The notes under the pieces: generated by a model
Seen by the model: only the letters and a program-made list of their open reading frames with translations
The model's database searches: none
What the model was told of the DNA's origin: nothing
Shown: positions 1 to 8,117 of the stretch, one piece after another
Position numbering within the stretch: position 1 is the first letter of the stretch
How the letters are laid out: each line of letters begins with the position of its first letter
Position numbers and translations under genes: made by a program
Origin: Deltaproteobacteria bacterium
GTDB taxonomy: Bacteria > Desulfobacterota > Dissulfuribacteria > Dissulfuribacterales > QOAL01
Length of the DNA stretch: 38,054 bases
Direction of reading: 5' to 3'
Assembly (NCBI GenBank): GCA_015494395.1
Contig: WGBG01000162.1
Coordinates: forward strand, 1 to 38,054

Positions 1-1
1 T

Positions 2-379
2 AACAATGACCTTGATCTCATGAGCGAGATGGATACAGCCGCAAAGCTTCCAAAGGGCATAACTCTTAATCCCGAGGTTGTTTCAGCACGGGAGGCACTG
101 GCAATGGCAACGTGCCGGGCTGCTGATGCCATGCACAGGAGTGATCTTGGAAGACTTGAGCCAGGGTGTATAGCCGATCTTGCCATCATTGACCTTGATC
201 AAGCCCATTTGAGGCCCTGCTATAACCCCATGTCCCAGGTTGTGTATGCGGCAAGGAGCGGTGATGTGCAGGATGTTATGGTTGGAGGCAGGTTCCTGAT
301 GCATGACAGAAACCTGCTCACCATAGATGAGGCTGGAGTACTGCAGAGCCTTGATGAGGCCTGCAGGAAATGGCGTTGA
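2..379 (+). CDS. C-terminal part of an amidohydrolase (SAH/MTA deaminase-like), truncated by window edge
   Basis: Frame continues upstream of the listed ATG (NNDLDLMSEMDTAAKL); LEPGCIADLAIIDLD and VMVGGRFLM are typical of the amidohydrolase C-terminus. Confidence 0.75.
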   Translation, partial: NNDLDLMSEMDTAAKLPKGITLNPEVVSAREALAMATCRAADAMHRSDLGRLEPGCIADLAIIDLDQAHLRPCYNPMSQVVYAARSGDVQDVMVGGRFLMHDRNLLTIDEAGVLQSLDEACRKWR

Positions 380-461
380 GTTATGGATGGAATTTTACCC
401 TCTCCGGCTGTGTGCCGGGCAGGGCTTTCAGGCGTCAGCCCTCCTGGCTGGATGTATCCAG

Positions 462-1073
462 TTATGCCTGCTCATCCAGCTTGGCCTGGACCATCTTTAT
501 CACCTCAGCCGGCGTGTCTTTTTTAAGCAGTTCGTTAAACTGGGTCCGGTAGTTTTTGATAAGGCTGATCCCCTCCACCAGCACATCATACCCCTTCCAT
601 TCATTTCCGTTTTTGTAGAGCCTGTAGGTGATGGGTATTTTCTTGCCCTGATAGGTTACAGTTGTTTCAATAAGTGCCTTTTTGGGTGTCAGTATCCTCT
701 CTTTATCAAAGCTGACCTTGGCATCTTTATATGTATCTATCCGGCTGATATAAGTGTTCTGAAGCAGTTTGGCAAACAGTGTAGCAAACTGATCAAATTC
801 GTCCTTTTTGAACTTTCTGGCATTTCTGCCCAGGGCAAGCAGTGAAACCTTGCGGAAATCAAAGATCCTGTTTGCAAGCTCTTTCAACTTTTCCTGGCGC
901 CTGGCCTCTGCCTCTTTGCCCTGGTATGCAGGGTCATTCAGAACGCTTAGAAGCTCGTTATAGGCGTTTTCAATTACTTTCATGGGGGACTGGGCAGTCT
1001 GCGCAACGGCGTTTCCAGAAGAAATGAAAAATACCAGCATCAGCGAAGCCAGAGGAATGATCAGTCTGTGCAT
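462..1073 (-). CDS. mlaC: MlaC/Ttg2D-type periplasmic phospholipid-binding protein
   Basis: Signal peptide, NRIFDFRKVSLLALGRNARKF, YKNGNEWKGYDVLVEGISLIKNYRTQF; sits downstream of mlaEFD. Confidence 0.88.
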   Translation of the reverse strand: MHRLIIPLASLMLVFFISSGNAVAQTAQSPMKVIENAYNELLSVLNDPAYQGKEAEARRQEKLKELANRIFDFRKVSLLALGRNARKFKKDEFDQFATLFAKLLQNTYISRIDTYKDAKVSFDKERILTPKKALIETTVTYQGKKIPITYRLYKNGNEWKGYDVLVEGISLIKNYRTQFNELLKKDTPAEVIKMVQAKLDEQA

Positions 1074-1149
1074 TTTAAAACTCCATGTACATTCAGGTTT
1101 TGAGGAAATGTTTTTTATTCCTTTCGTTCATTTGGCCGCCTGACTTGAA

Positions 1150-1357
1150 TCTAAATTGGGCGATTGTCAGATTTGCTGCATATCCGCGAAAGAGGGCTTC
1201 CCACTATAGTAGGCTATGTGGGAAGACCGATGACAAAGGAGATGCAGTGAAGCTGGCAATCCCGAAGGGTTTCAAATTTGGAAAGCTATAATCAATATAA
1301 CTCCTTTTAATTTCATGAAAAAAATAATTTTCCGCATTTTGAAACGCTCAATTTAGG
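1150..1357. repeat. MITE-like element copy A (208 bp), flanked by TTGAA direct repeats
   Basis: TIR tCTAAATTGGGCG ... CGCTCAATTTAGG; 5-bp direct repeat TTGAA at 1145-1149 and 1358-1362; shares sequence with copies B-F. Confidence 0.88.
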
Positions 1358-1392
1358 TTGAAATAATTCCTGACAATCGGCATAAAGCCCGA

Positions 1393-1845
1393 TTATTTCT
1401 TTACACTTCCAAATACATATTTCCCAAGGAGACTTTCAATATCAATGGGCGGTTCTGTGTCTGTGAGGACATCTCCGTCACCAAGGAGGTCTTCAGAACC
1501 GCCTGGCGAAATGCTTACATACTTGTCCCCAATCAGTCCATTGGTCTTGACTGATGCAATGGCATCCTCCTGAATGGGCACGCCCTTTCGTATCTTCATG
1601 GCTATGCGAGCGGTGAGAGAGTCAATATCAAGCTTGATCTCCCCGACTCTTCCGATTTCAACCCCTGCCATGCGGACACTGCTGTCTTTTTTCAGGCCGC
1701 CAATGGTGTCAAAGTTGGCAAATATGGTGTAGTAATTACTGCCCACAAGTTCCATTTTGCCCAGTTTGACAGTGAGATATCCTACGAACAGAAGCCCAAT
1801 GAAGATGAAGATACCAACCGTTACTTCCATTGAATATTTTTTCAT
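1393..1845 (-). CDS. mlaD: MlaD (MCE-domain) substrate-binding protein
   Basis: Single TM then MCE domain: FANFDTIGGLKKDSSVRMAGVEIGRVGEIKLD, KTNGLIGDKYVSISPGG. Confidence 0.93.
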   Translation of the reverse strand: MKKYSMEVTVGIFIFIGLLFVGYLTVKLGKMELVGSNYYTIFANFDTIGGLKKDSSVRMAGVEIGRVGEIKLDIDSLTARIAMKIRKGVPIQEDAIASVKTNGLIGDKYVSISPGGSEDLLGDGDVLTDTEPPIDIESLLGKYVFGSVKK

Positions 1846-3092
1846 TCTTTTACTCCGTTGCCGCTGCAGGATAACCTTGCCATGAGCTGCTGTTCATTTT
1901 TTGCCTCACGGACAAGGCTTTCTATTGTAACCGGCCTGTCTGTGCTTGCTATCCCTGCCATTACAGATATGTCAACACAGCTTTTGGGATACTTGTCAGC
2001 CTTGAGCAGGGCCATCTCCTGCATCTCCTTCTTCAGGCGTTCAAGGTGTTTGACTGCCCGTTCCTTGTCTGTGTGGGGCAGTACGGTGACTATGCTGCAT
2101 GTATCATATCTTGCAGAGGTGCCGATCATGCCAAAGTGTTTCTTGAGCATCATTCCCAGGCACTGCACAAGCCTCTGTTCAAGTATGTAGCCGATTTTTT
2201 CCCTTACCTGCTTGAGATCGTTTATGGTAAAGAGAATCAGTGTAAGCCTGTTCTGGTACTGGCCCATTCTTGCAAGCTCGGAGTTAAGCAGCCTCTCAAG
2301 CTCATGCTTTGTAAGCAGACCGGTAAGCTCATCCTTCAGGCTCTCCTGGCCAAGCAGGAACTGTCTTACCACCTCATTGTCAGACTGCTCGAGCTCAACA
2401 GGCGTACCCTGAAAGGGCACCTTTTTGTTTTCTATGATGGCTACCCGGTTAGAGATGAAAAAAACATCAGGAATGTCGTGACTTACCATGACTGCGGTAA
2501 ATCCGATTTCGCGCTGATGGTGTGCAATCATGGCAAGGACTGCATTTTTCCGCAAGGGATCAAGGCCTGTTGTTGGCTCGTCAAAGAGTATGATCTCAGG
2601 GTCTGTCACCAGCGCCCTTGCAAGGGCAACCCTTTTCTGCATCCCGCCTGAAATCTGGGAAGGGTACTTGTCCAGCACCTCCTCGATTTCAAACTGTTCC
2701 AGTTTCTGCTGAACCTTCTCCCTGATCTCCCTGTCTTTCATGCTTGTGCGTTCCCTAAGGGGAAGGGCAATATTCTCAAAGACATTCAGGGAGTCAAAGA
2801 GGGCGTTCTGCTGGAACATGTAGCTTACACTCCTCTTGAAAGCGGTCCACTCATTGCGCTTCATGCCGGCAAGCGGCCTGCCTTCAAACAGGATCTCCCC
2901 GCTGTCCGGCTTCATAAGGCCGATAATGTGTTTCAGAAAAACACTCTTGCCAACACCGCTTTTGCCGATAATGGCAGTAATCTCACCCCGGTAAATGGAT
3001 ACGTTGACATTGTCCAGTATGGTGCGGTCTCCGAAACGCTTGGTGACATTCCGGAACTCTATAAATGGTTTTTTGGCGGTGTTATCTGTCAT
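1842..3092 (-). CDS. mlaF: MlaF-type ABC ATPase with C-terminal degenerate GGDEF-like domain
   Basis: Walker A GKSGVGKS, signature SGGMQKR, Walker B ILFDEPTTGLDP; residues ~254-408 follow the GGDEF-domain pattern (DELTGLLTKHELERLLNSEL...LILFTINDLKQV...GTSARYDTCSIVTVLPHTDKERAVKHLERLK...ISVMAGIAS). Confidence 0.92.
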   Translation of the reverse strand: MTDNTAKKPFIEFRNVTKRFGDRTILDNVNVSIYRGEITAIIGKSGVGKSVFLKHIIGLMKPDSGEILFEGRPLAGMKRNEWTAFKRSVSYMFQQNALFDSLNVFENIALPLRERTSMKDREIREKVQQKLEQFEIEEVLDKYPSQISGGMQKRVALARALVTDPEIILFDEPTTGLDPLRKNAVLAMIAHHQREIGFTAVMVSHDIPDVFFISNRVAIIENKKVPFQGTPVELEQSDNEVVRQFLLGQESLKDELTGLLTKHELERLLNSELARMGQYQNRLTLILFTINDLKQVREKIGYILEQRLVQCLGMMLKKHFGMIGTSARYDTCSIVTVLPHTDKERAVKHLERLKKEMQEMALLKADKYPKSCVDISVMAGIASTDRPVTIESLVREAKNEQQLMARLSCSGNGVKE

Positions 3093-3913
3093 TACATGAG
3101 AAATGATGTAAGCACATAGTCAGCAATAAGGACAAGGACACAGGAGATTACCACGGCAGACGTGGTTGCAAGGCTTACTCCCCTTGCACCAAATCCCCCT
3201 GGTCTCATGTGTGTAAAATATCCCTCATAGCAGCAAATTGTGGAAACTATTGCAGCAAAAACAAATGATTTGATAAATCCCTCGCTGACATCCGCCCACT
3301 CAACACTGCTGTAGATGCTGTTCATGAAGATGCCGGAGTTTATCTGCAGCATTACGACACCTGTAAGATAGCCTCCAACTATTCCAATTACGTCAAAAAA
3401 GGCAGTAAGCAGTGGAAAGACGATGATTGATGCTGCGATCCTGGGGCTTATGAGGTATCTCACAGGGTTGATGTCCATGGTGTCAAGGGCATCAATCTGT
3501 TCGGAGATGCGCATTATGCCTATTTCGGCAGCTATGGATGAGCCTGCCCTGCCGATAATCATGAGCGCTGCCAGAACCGGCCCAAGCTCCCTGATAAGGG
3601 ATAGTGCCACGGCAGCGCCAAGTAGCCCTTCAGAGCCGAATTTAACAAGGGAGTAATAACCCTGAAGGCCCAGCACCATGCCGGTAAACAGCCCGATCAG
3701 CGAGATTATCAGGACGGATTTCACACCTATGAAATAGATGTGCTGTACGATTTTTTTGAACTGGAAGGGCAGTGAAAAGATCAGGAACAGCCCGTGCAAA
3801 AAGAATATGGTTACTGCACCCAACTCACCTATGAAATTGAAGGCCCTGCGGCCAATTCCGGCAAAAAAGTCAAGGGGTGCAGAAGTTGCGGACTGTTCCT
3901 GTGGCTGCATCAT
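3092..3913 (-). CDS. mlaE: MlaE-type ABC permease
   Basis: LSLIRELGPVLAALMIIGRAGSSIAAEIGIMRISEQIDALDTMDINPVRYL is the MlaE family core. Confidence 0.94.
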   Translation of the reverse strand: MMQPQEQSATSAPLDFFAGIGRRAFNFIGELGAVTIFFLHGLFLIFSLPFQFKKIVQHIYFIGVKSVLIISLIGLFTGMVLGLQGYYSLVKFGSEGLLGAAVALSLIRELGPVLAALMIIGRAGSSIAAEIGIMRISEQIDALDTMDINPVRYLISPRIAASIIVFPLLTAFFDVIGIVGGYLTGVVMLQINSGIFMNSIYSSVEWADVSEGFIKSFVFAAIVSTICCYEGYFTHMRPGGFGARGVSLATTSAVVISCVLVLIADYVLTSFLM

Positions 3914-3917
3914 GATT

Positions 3918-4574
3918 TTAGCCGAGTACTGCCTTTTTCAGGCTGTCAATACCTTCCCTGCTGATAACACGGCTCATCCTGTCCATCTTCTTGGCATGAT
4001 CCTTGTAGAAAGTCAGGATGCGCTCTGTAATTTCAAGTGCATCTTCTGTGCTGACGCCGGAAACCAGCTCCTGGGCAAGTGCAGGCCTGGAGCCTCCGTT
4101 TCCGCCTACCTGTATGACCCAGCCATCCGCCTTGCCTGTAAAAGCAAGGTCCTTGATGCAGTTTTCTGCGCACTGGTTTATGCAGCCGGATACGCCCATT
4201 TTGAACTTGGCAGGCAGGCTGAAGCCGTGATACCGCTTGTCAAGCTCCTGGGCAAGGGCAATTGAGTCCTGTTTGCCAAGCCTGCAGAAGGTTGAGCCAG
4301 GGCATGCCTTGACACTTCTGACACATGCACCTACTGCAGCCCCGGGGTCAGTGCCTATCTGCTCCCATGCACTGTCAATATCCTCTTCCTTGAGTCCAAC
4401 AATGGCAATGCGGGACGCACTTGTTATCTTAAGGGCAGCGCCGTATTTTTCAGCAACATCGGCAATGTTACGAAGGATTTGAGGGTCAGCTAGTCCCAGA
4501 GGAAAGTGTGGTACAATGGCATAGCTTTCCTTGTCACGCTGGAGCACAGCTCCTTTCTCTCCATCCTTTAGCAT
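3918..4574 (-). CDS. Small (218 aa) assimilatory-type siroheme-[4Fe-4S] sulfite/nitrite reductase-like protein
   Basis: CPGSTFC...CINQCAENC siroheme/4Fe-4S ligand motifs; size like the 218-aa low-spin enzyme known from Desulfovibrio vulgaris. Confidence 0.8.
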   Translation of the reverse strand: MLKDGEKGAVLQRDKESYAIVPHFPLGLADPQILRNIADVAEKYGAALKITSASRIAIVGLKEEDIDSAWEQIGTDPGAAVGACVRSVKACPGSTFCRLGKQDSIALAQELDKRYHGFSLPAKFKMGVSGCINQCAENCIKDLAFTGKADGWVIQVGGNGGSRPALAQELVSGVSTEDALEITERILTFYKDHAKKMDRMSRVISREGIDSLKKAVLG

Positions 4575-4576
4575 GG

Positions 4577-4786
4577 TTATTTCTCCTCTTCTTCAGTGGT
4601 TACTTCTATACATTTGGTGGGGCACATGGCGGCTGAAAGTTCCACTGTTTCCTGTTCAGTGGTTTCATCCTTGAGAAGGTTTGCCTTGTCTCCTGTCTCG
4701 TCCATTTCAAAGACGTCAGGGGCAACTTCAGCACATGCTCCACATCCCTTGCAGTGAAATTTGTCAAGTTCTACTTTTATTTTCAT
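4577..4786 (-). CDS. Single-cluster ferredoxin
   Basis: CKGCGACAEVAPDVFEMDE...CPTKCI. Confidence 0.88.
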   Translation of the reverse strand: MKIKVELDKFHCKGCGACAEVAPDVFEMDETGDKANLLKDETTEQETVELSAAMCPTKCIEVTTEEEEK

Positions 4787-4880
4787 AATAATTTTGGTGG
4801 ATTTGAATATGGTACAGACTTATAAAATTACCGTCAGCAGGCTGCACTGTCAACATGTTCCGAGGTGGTGCTGACTATTT

Positions 4881-5981
4881 TTAAGGTTGAGACTCATCAC
4901 ATTCCTCTTTTTCCGTGCTGACGGTTCCAACCGCCGGAAGATACTTGTGAAACGAGTTGCCGTAAAGCTCCCATACGGTTATGAAAAGCGCTGCTATTAT
5001 GGGGCCAACGATAATGCCCTTGATGCCAAACATGCTTATGCCGCCAAGCGTTCCGAACAGTACAAAGAGGTCATGCATCTGGGTATCCCTGCCAACAAGC
5101 CTTGGGCGGAGCAGGTTGTCCAGGTTGCCTGCCACGAGGGCGCAGGATACCACCAGTATGGAAATGCCTTTCCAGTCCCCCTGGAGTGCCAGTATAACAA
5201 GGGCAGGTCCCCATATTATGGCAGTGCCTACCGCAGGGACAATGGACATTACTGCCATGACTGTTCCCCAGAATACCGGACCCTTTATGCCGGCAAGGTA
5301 AAAGCCCAGACCGCACAGGAAACCCTGGAGCATGCCGATAATAAACGTGCTTTTGATTGTTGCCCCGGCAACTGTGGTAAAACGGTTGAGCAGGAGCTGT
5401 TCATCCCTGTCTTCAAGGGGCAGGTAATAGAGTATCTTGTTCAGGAGTGTGTTTCCCATTGTGAGAAAATAGAACATGACGTAGAGCATGATAAGGGTAT
5501 TCAGAAGGGCGGTTATGGTGAGGCTTGTAACAGATGAGAGGCTGTCTATGAGAAATGACGACACAGTGCCCACGAGTTGTCCTGCCTTCTGAATGATAAA
5601 GTCCCTGTATGGCAGTATCTGATCGTAGAATGGGAGATTGTGCAGGTAGGTTGATATGATGGACGGTTTGTTCATGAAGGAGTGTATCCAGGGGCTCACG
5701 GACTGTCCTACTGTAATTGCCTGTGAGACCACGATGGTTATAAGGGCAGAGAGCGGAATGATTATGAGCAGAACGATTGCTGTTACCGTTATTCCTGATG
5801 CCAGGTTCTCCCGTCCGTTAAGCCTCGCAGTAAGCCAGGTGTAAACCGGATGCACAAGCGCCGCAAAGAGCCCTGCCATGAAAATTGGCATGATAAAATT
5901 CCTGATCATGAACAGAAAAAGAATAGATATGGCAAAAACCAGTAAAAGCAGTGCGGCTGTGTGTACGGTTTCTCTTTTCAT
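4881..5981 (-). CDS. AI-2E family transporter (PerM/YdiK-like permease)
   Basis: Multiple TM; FLTMGNTLLNKILYYLPL, GPVFWGTVMAVMSIVPAVGTAIIWGPA, LFVLFGTLGGISMFGIKGIIVGPIIAALF. Confidence 0.87.
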   Translation of the reverse strand: MKRETVHTAALLLLVFAISILFLFMIRNFIMPIFMAGLFAALVHPVYTWLTARLNGRENLASGITVTAIVLLIIIPLSALITIVVSQAITVGQSVSPWIHSFMNKPSIISTYLHNLPFYDQILPYRDFIIQKAGQLVGTVSSFLIDSLSSVTSLTITALLNTLIMLYVMFYFLTMGNTLLNKILYYLPLEDRDEQLLLNRFTTVAGATIKSTFIIGMLQGFLCGLGFYLAGIKGPVFWGTVMAVMSIVPAVGTAIIWGPALVILALQGDWKGISILVVSCALVAGNLDNLLRPRLVGRDTQMHDLFVLFGTLGGISMFGIKGIIVGPIIAALFITVWELYGNSFHKYLPAVGTVSTEKEECDESQP

Positions 5982-6010
5982 GAATGACCCTTTTAAAGTA
6001 TGATTTTTAG

Positions 6011-6236
6011 TATCTATTCAGCGTAGTGAATGGTCTTGTTTTGGAGTGACTATGAAGAATTTCGTAGTTTTTCTTGGCGAAGCGCAGCCATAAAAATCGC
6101 GTCTGTCTGAGCGAGGGACGAGCGAGTTTCGCGATTTTGGCAGAGCAAGCCTTAGAAAAACAAGAAATTGTTCACCGGAACGGAAAAACAAGGCCATTCA
6201 CTACCCTCAATTACCATCAATACGCTGAACAGTTAC
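6011..6236. repeat. Long palindromic element, family 2 copy 1 (~226 bp)
   Basis: CGTAGTGAATGGTCTTGTTTT (about 6022) pairs with AAAACAAGGCCATTCACTAC (about 6184-6203); central AAAAATCGCG...CGCGATTTT hairpin; flanked by 9-bp direct repeats GATTTTTAG (6002-6010, 6237-6245). Confidence 0.8.
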
Positions 6237-6248
6237 GATTTTTAGCAG

Positions 6249-7187
6249 TCAGCCGGTATGCGTCATCGCCATAAACCATCCTGTTACAGGTAGAATAACT
6301 GATATGGCAATAAGAATGAAATTTACGTTCCTGCCGGGAGTACCGTATTTCGAAACAATGATTCCTGCAATGGCACCAAAGACAAGACCTGATATAAAGC
6401 CAAATGCATGTGCCCCAAGGTCTGTATGTTTTCCTGACGACCCTGTAAACCCCAAAAGGGCAATGCCTGCCCCAAGTGGAAGCATGTAGTCCCTGATTCT
6501 GTCTGATTTCTGGAGCACTGCTCTGAAGGCAGTTACCGAGCCAATAAGCCCGAATATGGCAGTAGAGCTTCCTACAGATACATGGGCAGGAGGTTGAATA
6601 AGCGCGTTAAGCAGGTTTCCGGCAACTCCTGATATAACTGTCAGAAACCATGCCAGCCCCGAGCCCATGTACCAGCATGCATGTACCATTATAAAACCTC
6701 CTGTCAGCATGTTTCCCAGGAGGTGGGCAGGGTCGCTGTGAATGGTCAGGGCTGTGATTGCACGCCACCACTGACCATGAAGGATCTTGTCAGCCCAGGC
6801 AGCACCATTCCACCTTGCTGTTTCAAACTCGGGAGAAAGTGCAAAGCCCATGATGGCACACAGTGTCATCAGAACAAACATGCAGGTTTCCGTGTTTTGG
6901 CAGGTGGCTGGCAGAATGCGTTCATTTGGCCAGTTCCGGTTCTCAGCCTCATATTCCCTGATCTCTGTCTCTGCTTTTTCGCGGAAATGTCCTGCCACTT
7001 CAATGCAAGTGGAGTTTTGGCAATTTCTCCATTTGTGCGGAATGCCCCTTGCCGTAAGAACCAGGGACCACTCGGAAGCCTTTTTGTTATCAGGGGCAGT
7101 AATTAGACAAAATGGTGCCTTTTCTGTCTCCTTGGAGGAGACAGTGGCAGCATCACTGTATGCAGGGTGTTTGTCAGTGGTGGACAC
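6249..7187 (-). CDS. Rhomboid-family intramembrane serine protease with N-terminal cytosolic domain
   Basis: HSDPAHLLGNMLTGGF, VGSSTAIFGLIGS (GxS motif), LGAHAFGFISGLVFG (catalytic His region). Confidence 0.88.
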   Translation of the reverse strand: MSTTDKHPAYSDAATVSSKETEKAPFCLITAPDNKKASEWSLVLTARGIPHKWRNCQNSTCIEVAGHFREKAETEIREYEAENRNWPNERILPATCQNTETCMFVLMTLCAIMGFALSPEFETARWNGAAWADKILHGQWWRAITALTIHSDPAHLLGNMLTGGFIMVHACWYMGSGLAWFLTVISGVAGNLLNALIQPPAHVSVGSSTAIFGLIGSVTAFRAVLQKSDRIRDYMLPLGAGIALLGFTGSSGKHTDLGAHAFGFISGLVFGAIAGIIVSKYGTPGRNVNFILIAISVILPVTGWFMAMTHTG

Positions 7188-7215
7188 CGAGGCTTCCGGG
7201 GATTCTTTGAATGGT

Positions 7216-8082
7216 TTAATGGGCTTCAGGCCGGTCTTCCACCCTGTCGTAACGCATCTGGGTTATCTGCTCTGATATCAGCCCCATAAGAAAGACTATC
7301 ATGCCATTTATGAAGAGAAGGGCCGACATGTTGGTAAAGCGGTGCTGGGTCATAAAAGTATAGCTATAGTAGCCCAACCCCACAAGAAAGAAGAAGAGAC
7401 TTAAGGGGATAAAAATTCTAAGCGGGGAGAACAGGGTTGCGATCTTTATGATTATTATCACAAAACGGCTTCCGTCCTGCAGGATTTTTATCTTGCTTTT
7501 GCCTATCCTTGCTTTAGCCGTTATGGGCACGTACTTGATTGTAAGCCCGCTTCGAAGATAGGCAAGGGTGCTTGTGGTTGGGTATGAAAAGGTGTTTGGA
7601 AACAGGTAGAGATATCGCATTACTGTTGCCCTTCTGAATACCCTGAATCCAGATGTCAGATCCTTTATAGGAAACTTTCCAACATAGGAGGCAAGCCTGT
7701 TATAGAGCCAGTTTGCTATGCGGCGCTGAACAGATGCCTGACTGGCTGCGCTTCTTGCCCCCACCACAAGGTCATATTCCCCTGCATGTTTAAGGAGTTT
7801 TGCTATATCTTCCGGTGCATGCTGACCATCTCCATCCATGAGTACTACAAAATCGCCCCTGGCATTTCTTATACCTGTCTTTACTGCCGCACCGTTACCG
7901 ATGTTATAGGGGTGTACCACCACCCTTGCACCAGCATTTTTTGCCCTCTCCCCGGTCCTGTCTGTACTTCCGTCATCCACAACCACAATCTCATATTCCG
8001 GGTACATCTCTTTTATGCGGGAGACTGTGCTGCCAATAGCGCCTTCTTCGTTGTATGCAGGTATTACAACAGATACTTTCAT
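7216..8082 (-). CDS. GT2 family glycosyltransferase (dolichyl/undecaprenyl-phosphate sugar synthase-like)
   Basis: SVVIPAYNEEGAIGSTV, IVVVDDGSTDRT, VVLMDGDGQHAPEDI, two C-terminal TM segments. Confidence 0.88.
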   Translation of the reverse strand: MKVSVVIPAYNEEGAIGSTVSRIKEMYPEYEIVVVDDGSTDRTGERAKNAGARVVVHPYNIGNGAAVKTGIRNARGDFVVLMDGDGQHAPEDIAKLLKHAGEYDLVVGARSAASQASVQRRIANWLYNRLASYVGKFPIKDLTSGFRVFRRATVMRYLYLFPNTFSYPTTSTLAYLRSGLTIKYVPITAKARIGKSKIKILQDGSRFVIIIIKIATLFSPLRIFIPLSLFFFLVGLGYYSYTFMTQHRFTNMSALLFINGMIVFLMGLISEQITQMRYDRVEDRPEAH

Positions 8083-8117
8083 AAGGTGATTCCGGGGTGA
8101 TGGGGCTTATAATTTTT

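Noticed and set aside
1085-1291. 68-aa ORF between mlaD and mlaC
   Set aside because: It lies mostly within MITE copy A and has no RBS or protein-like character.
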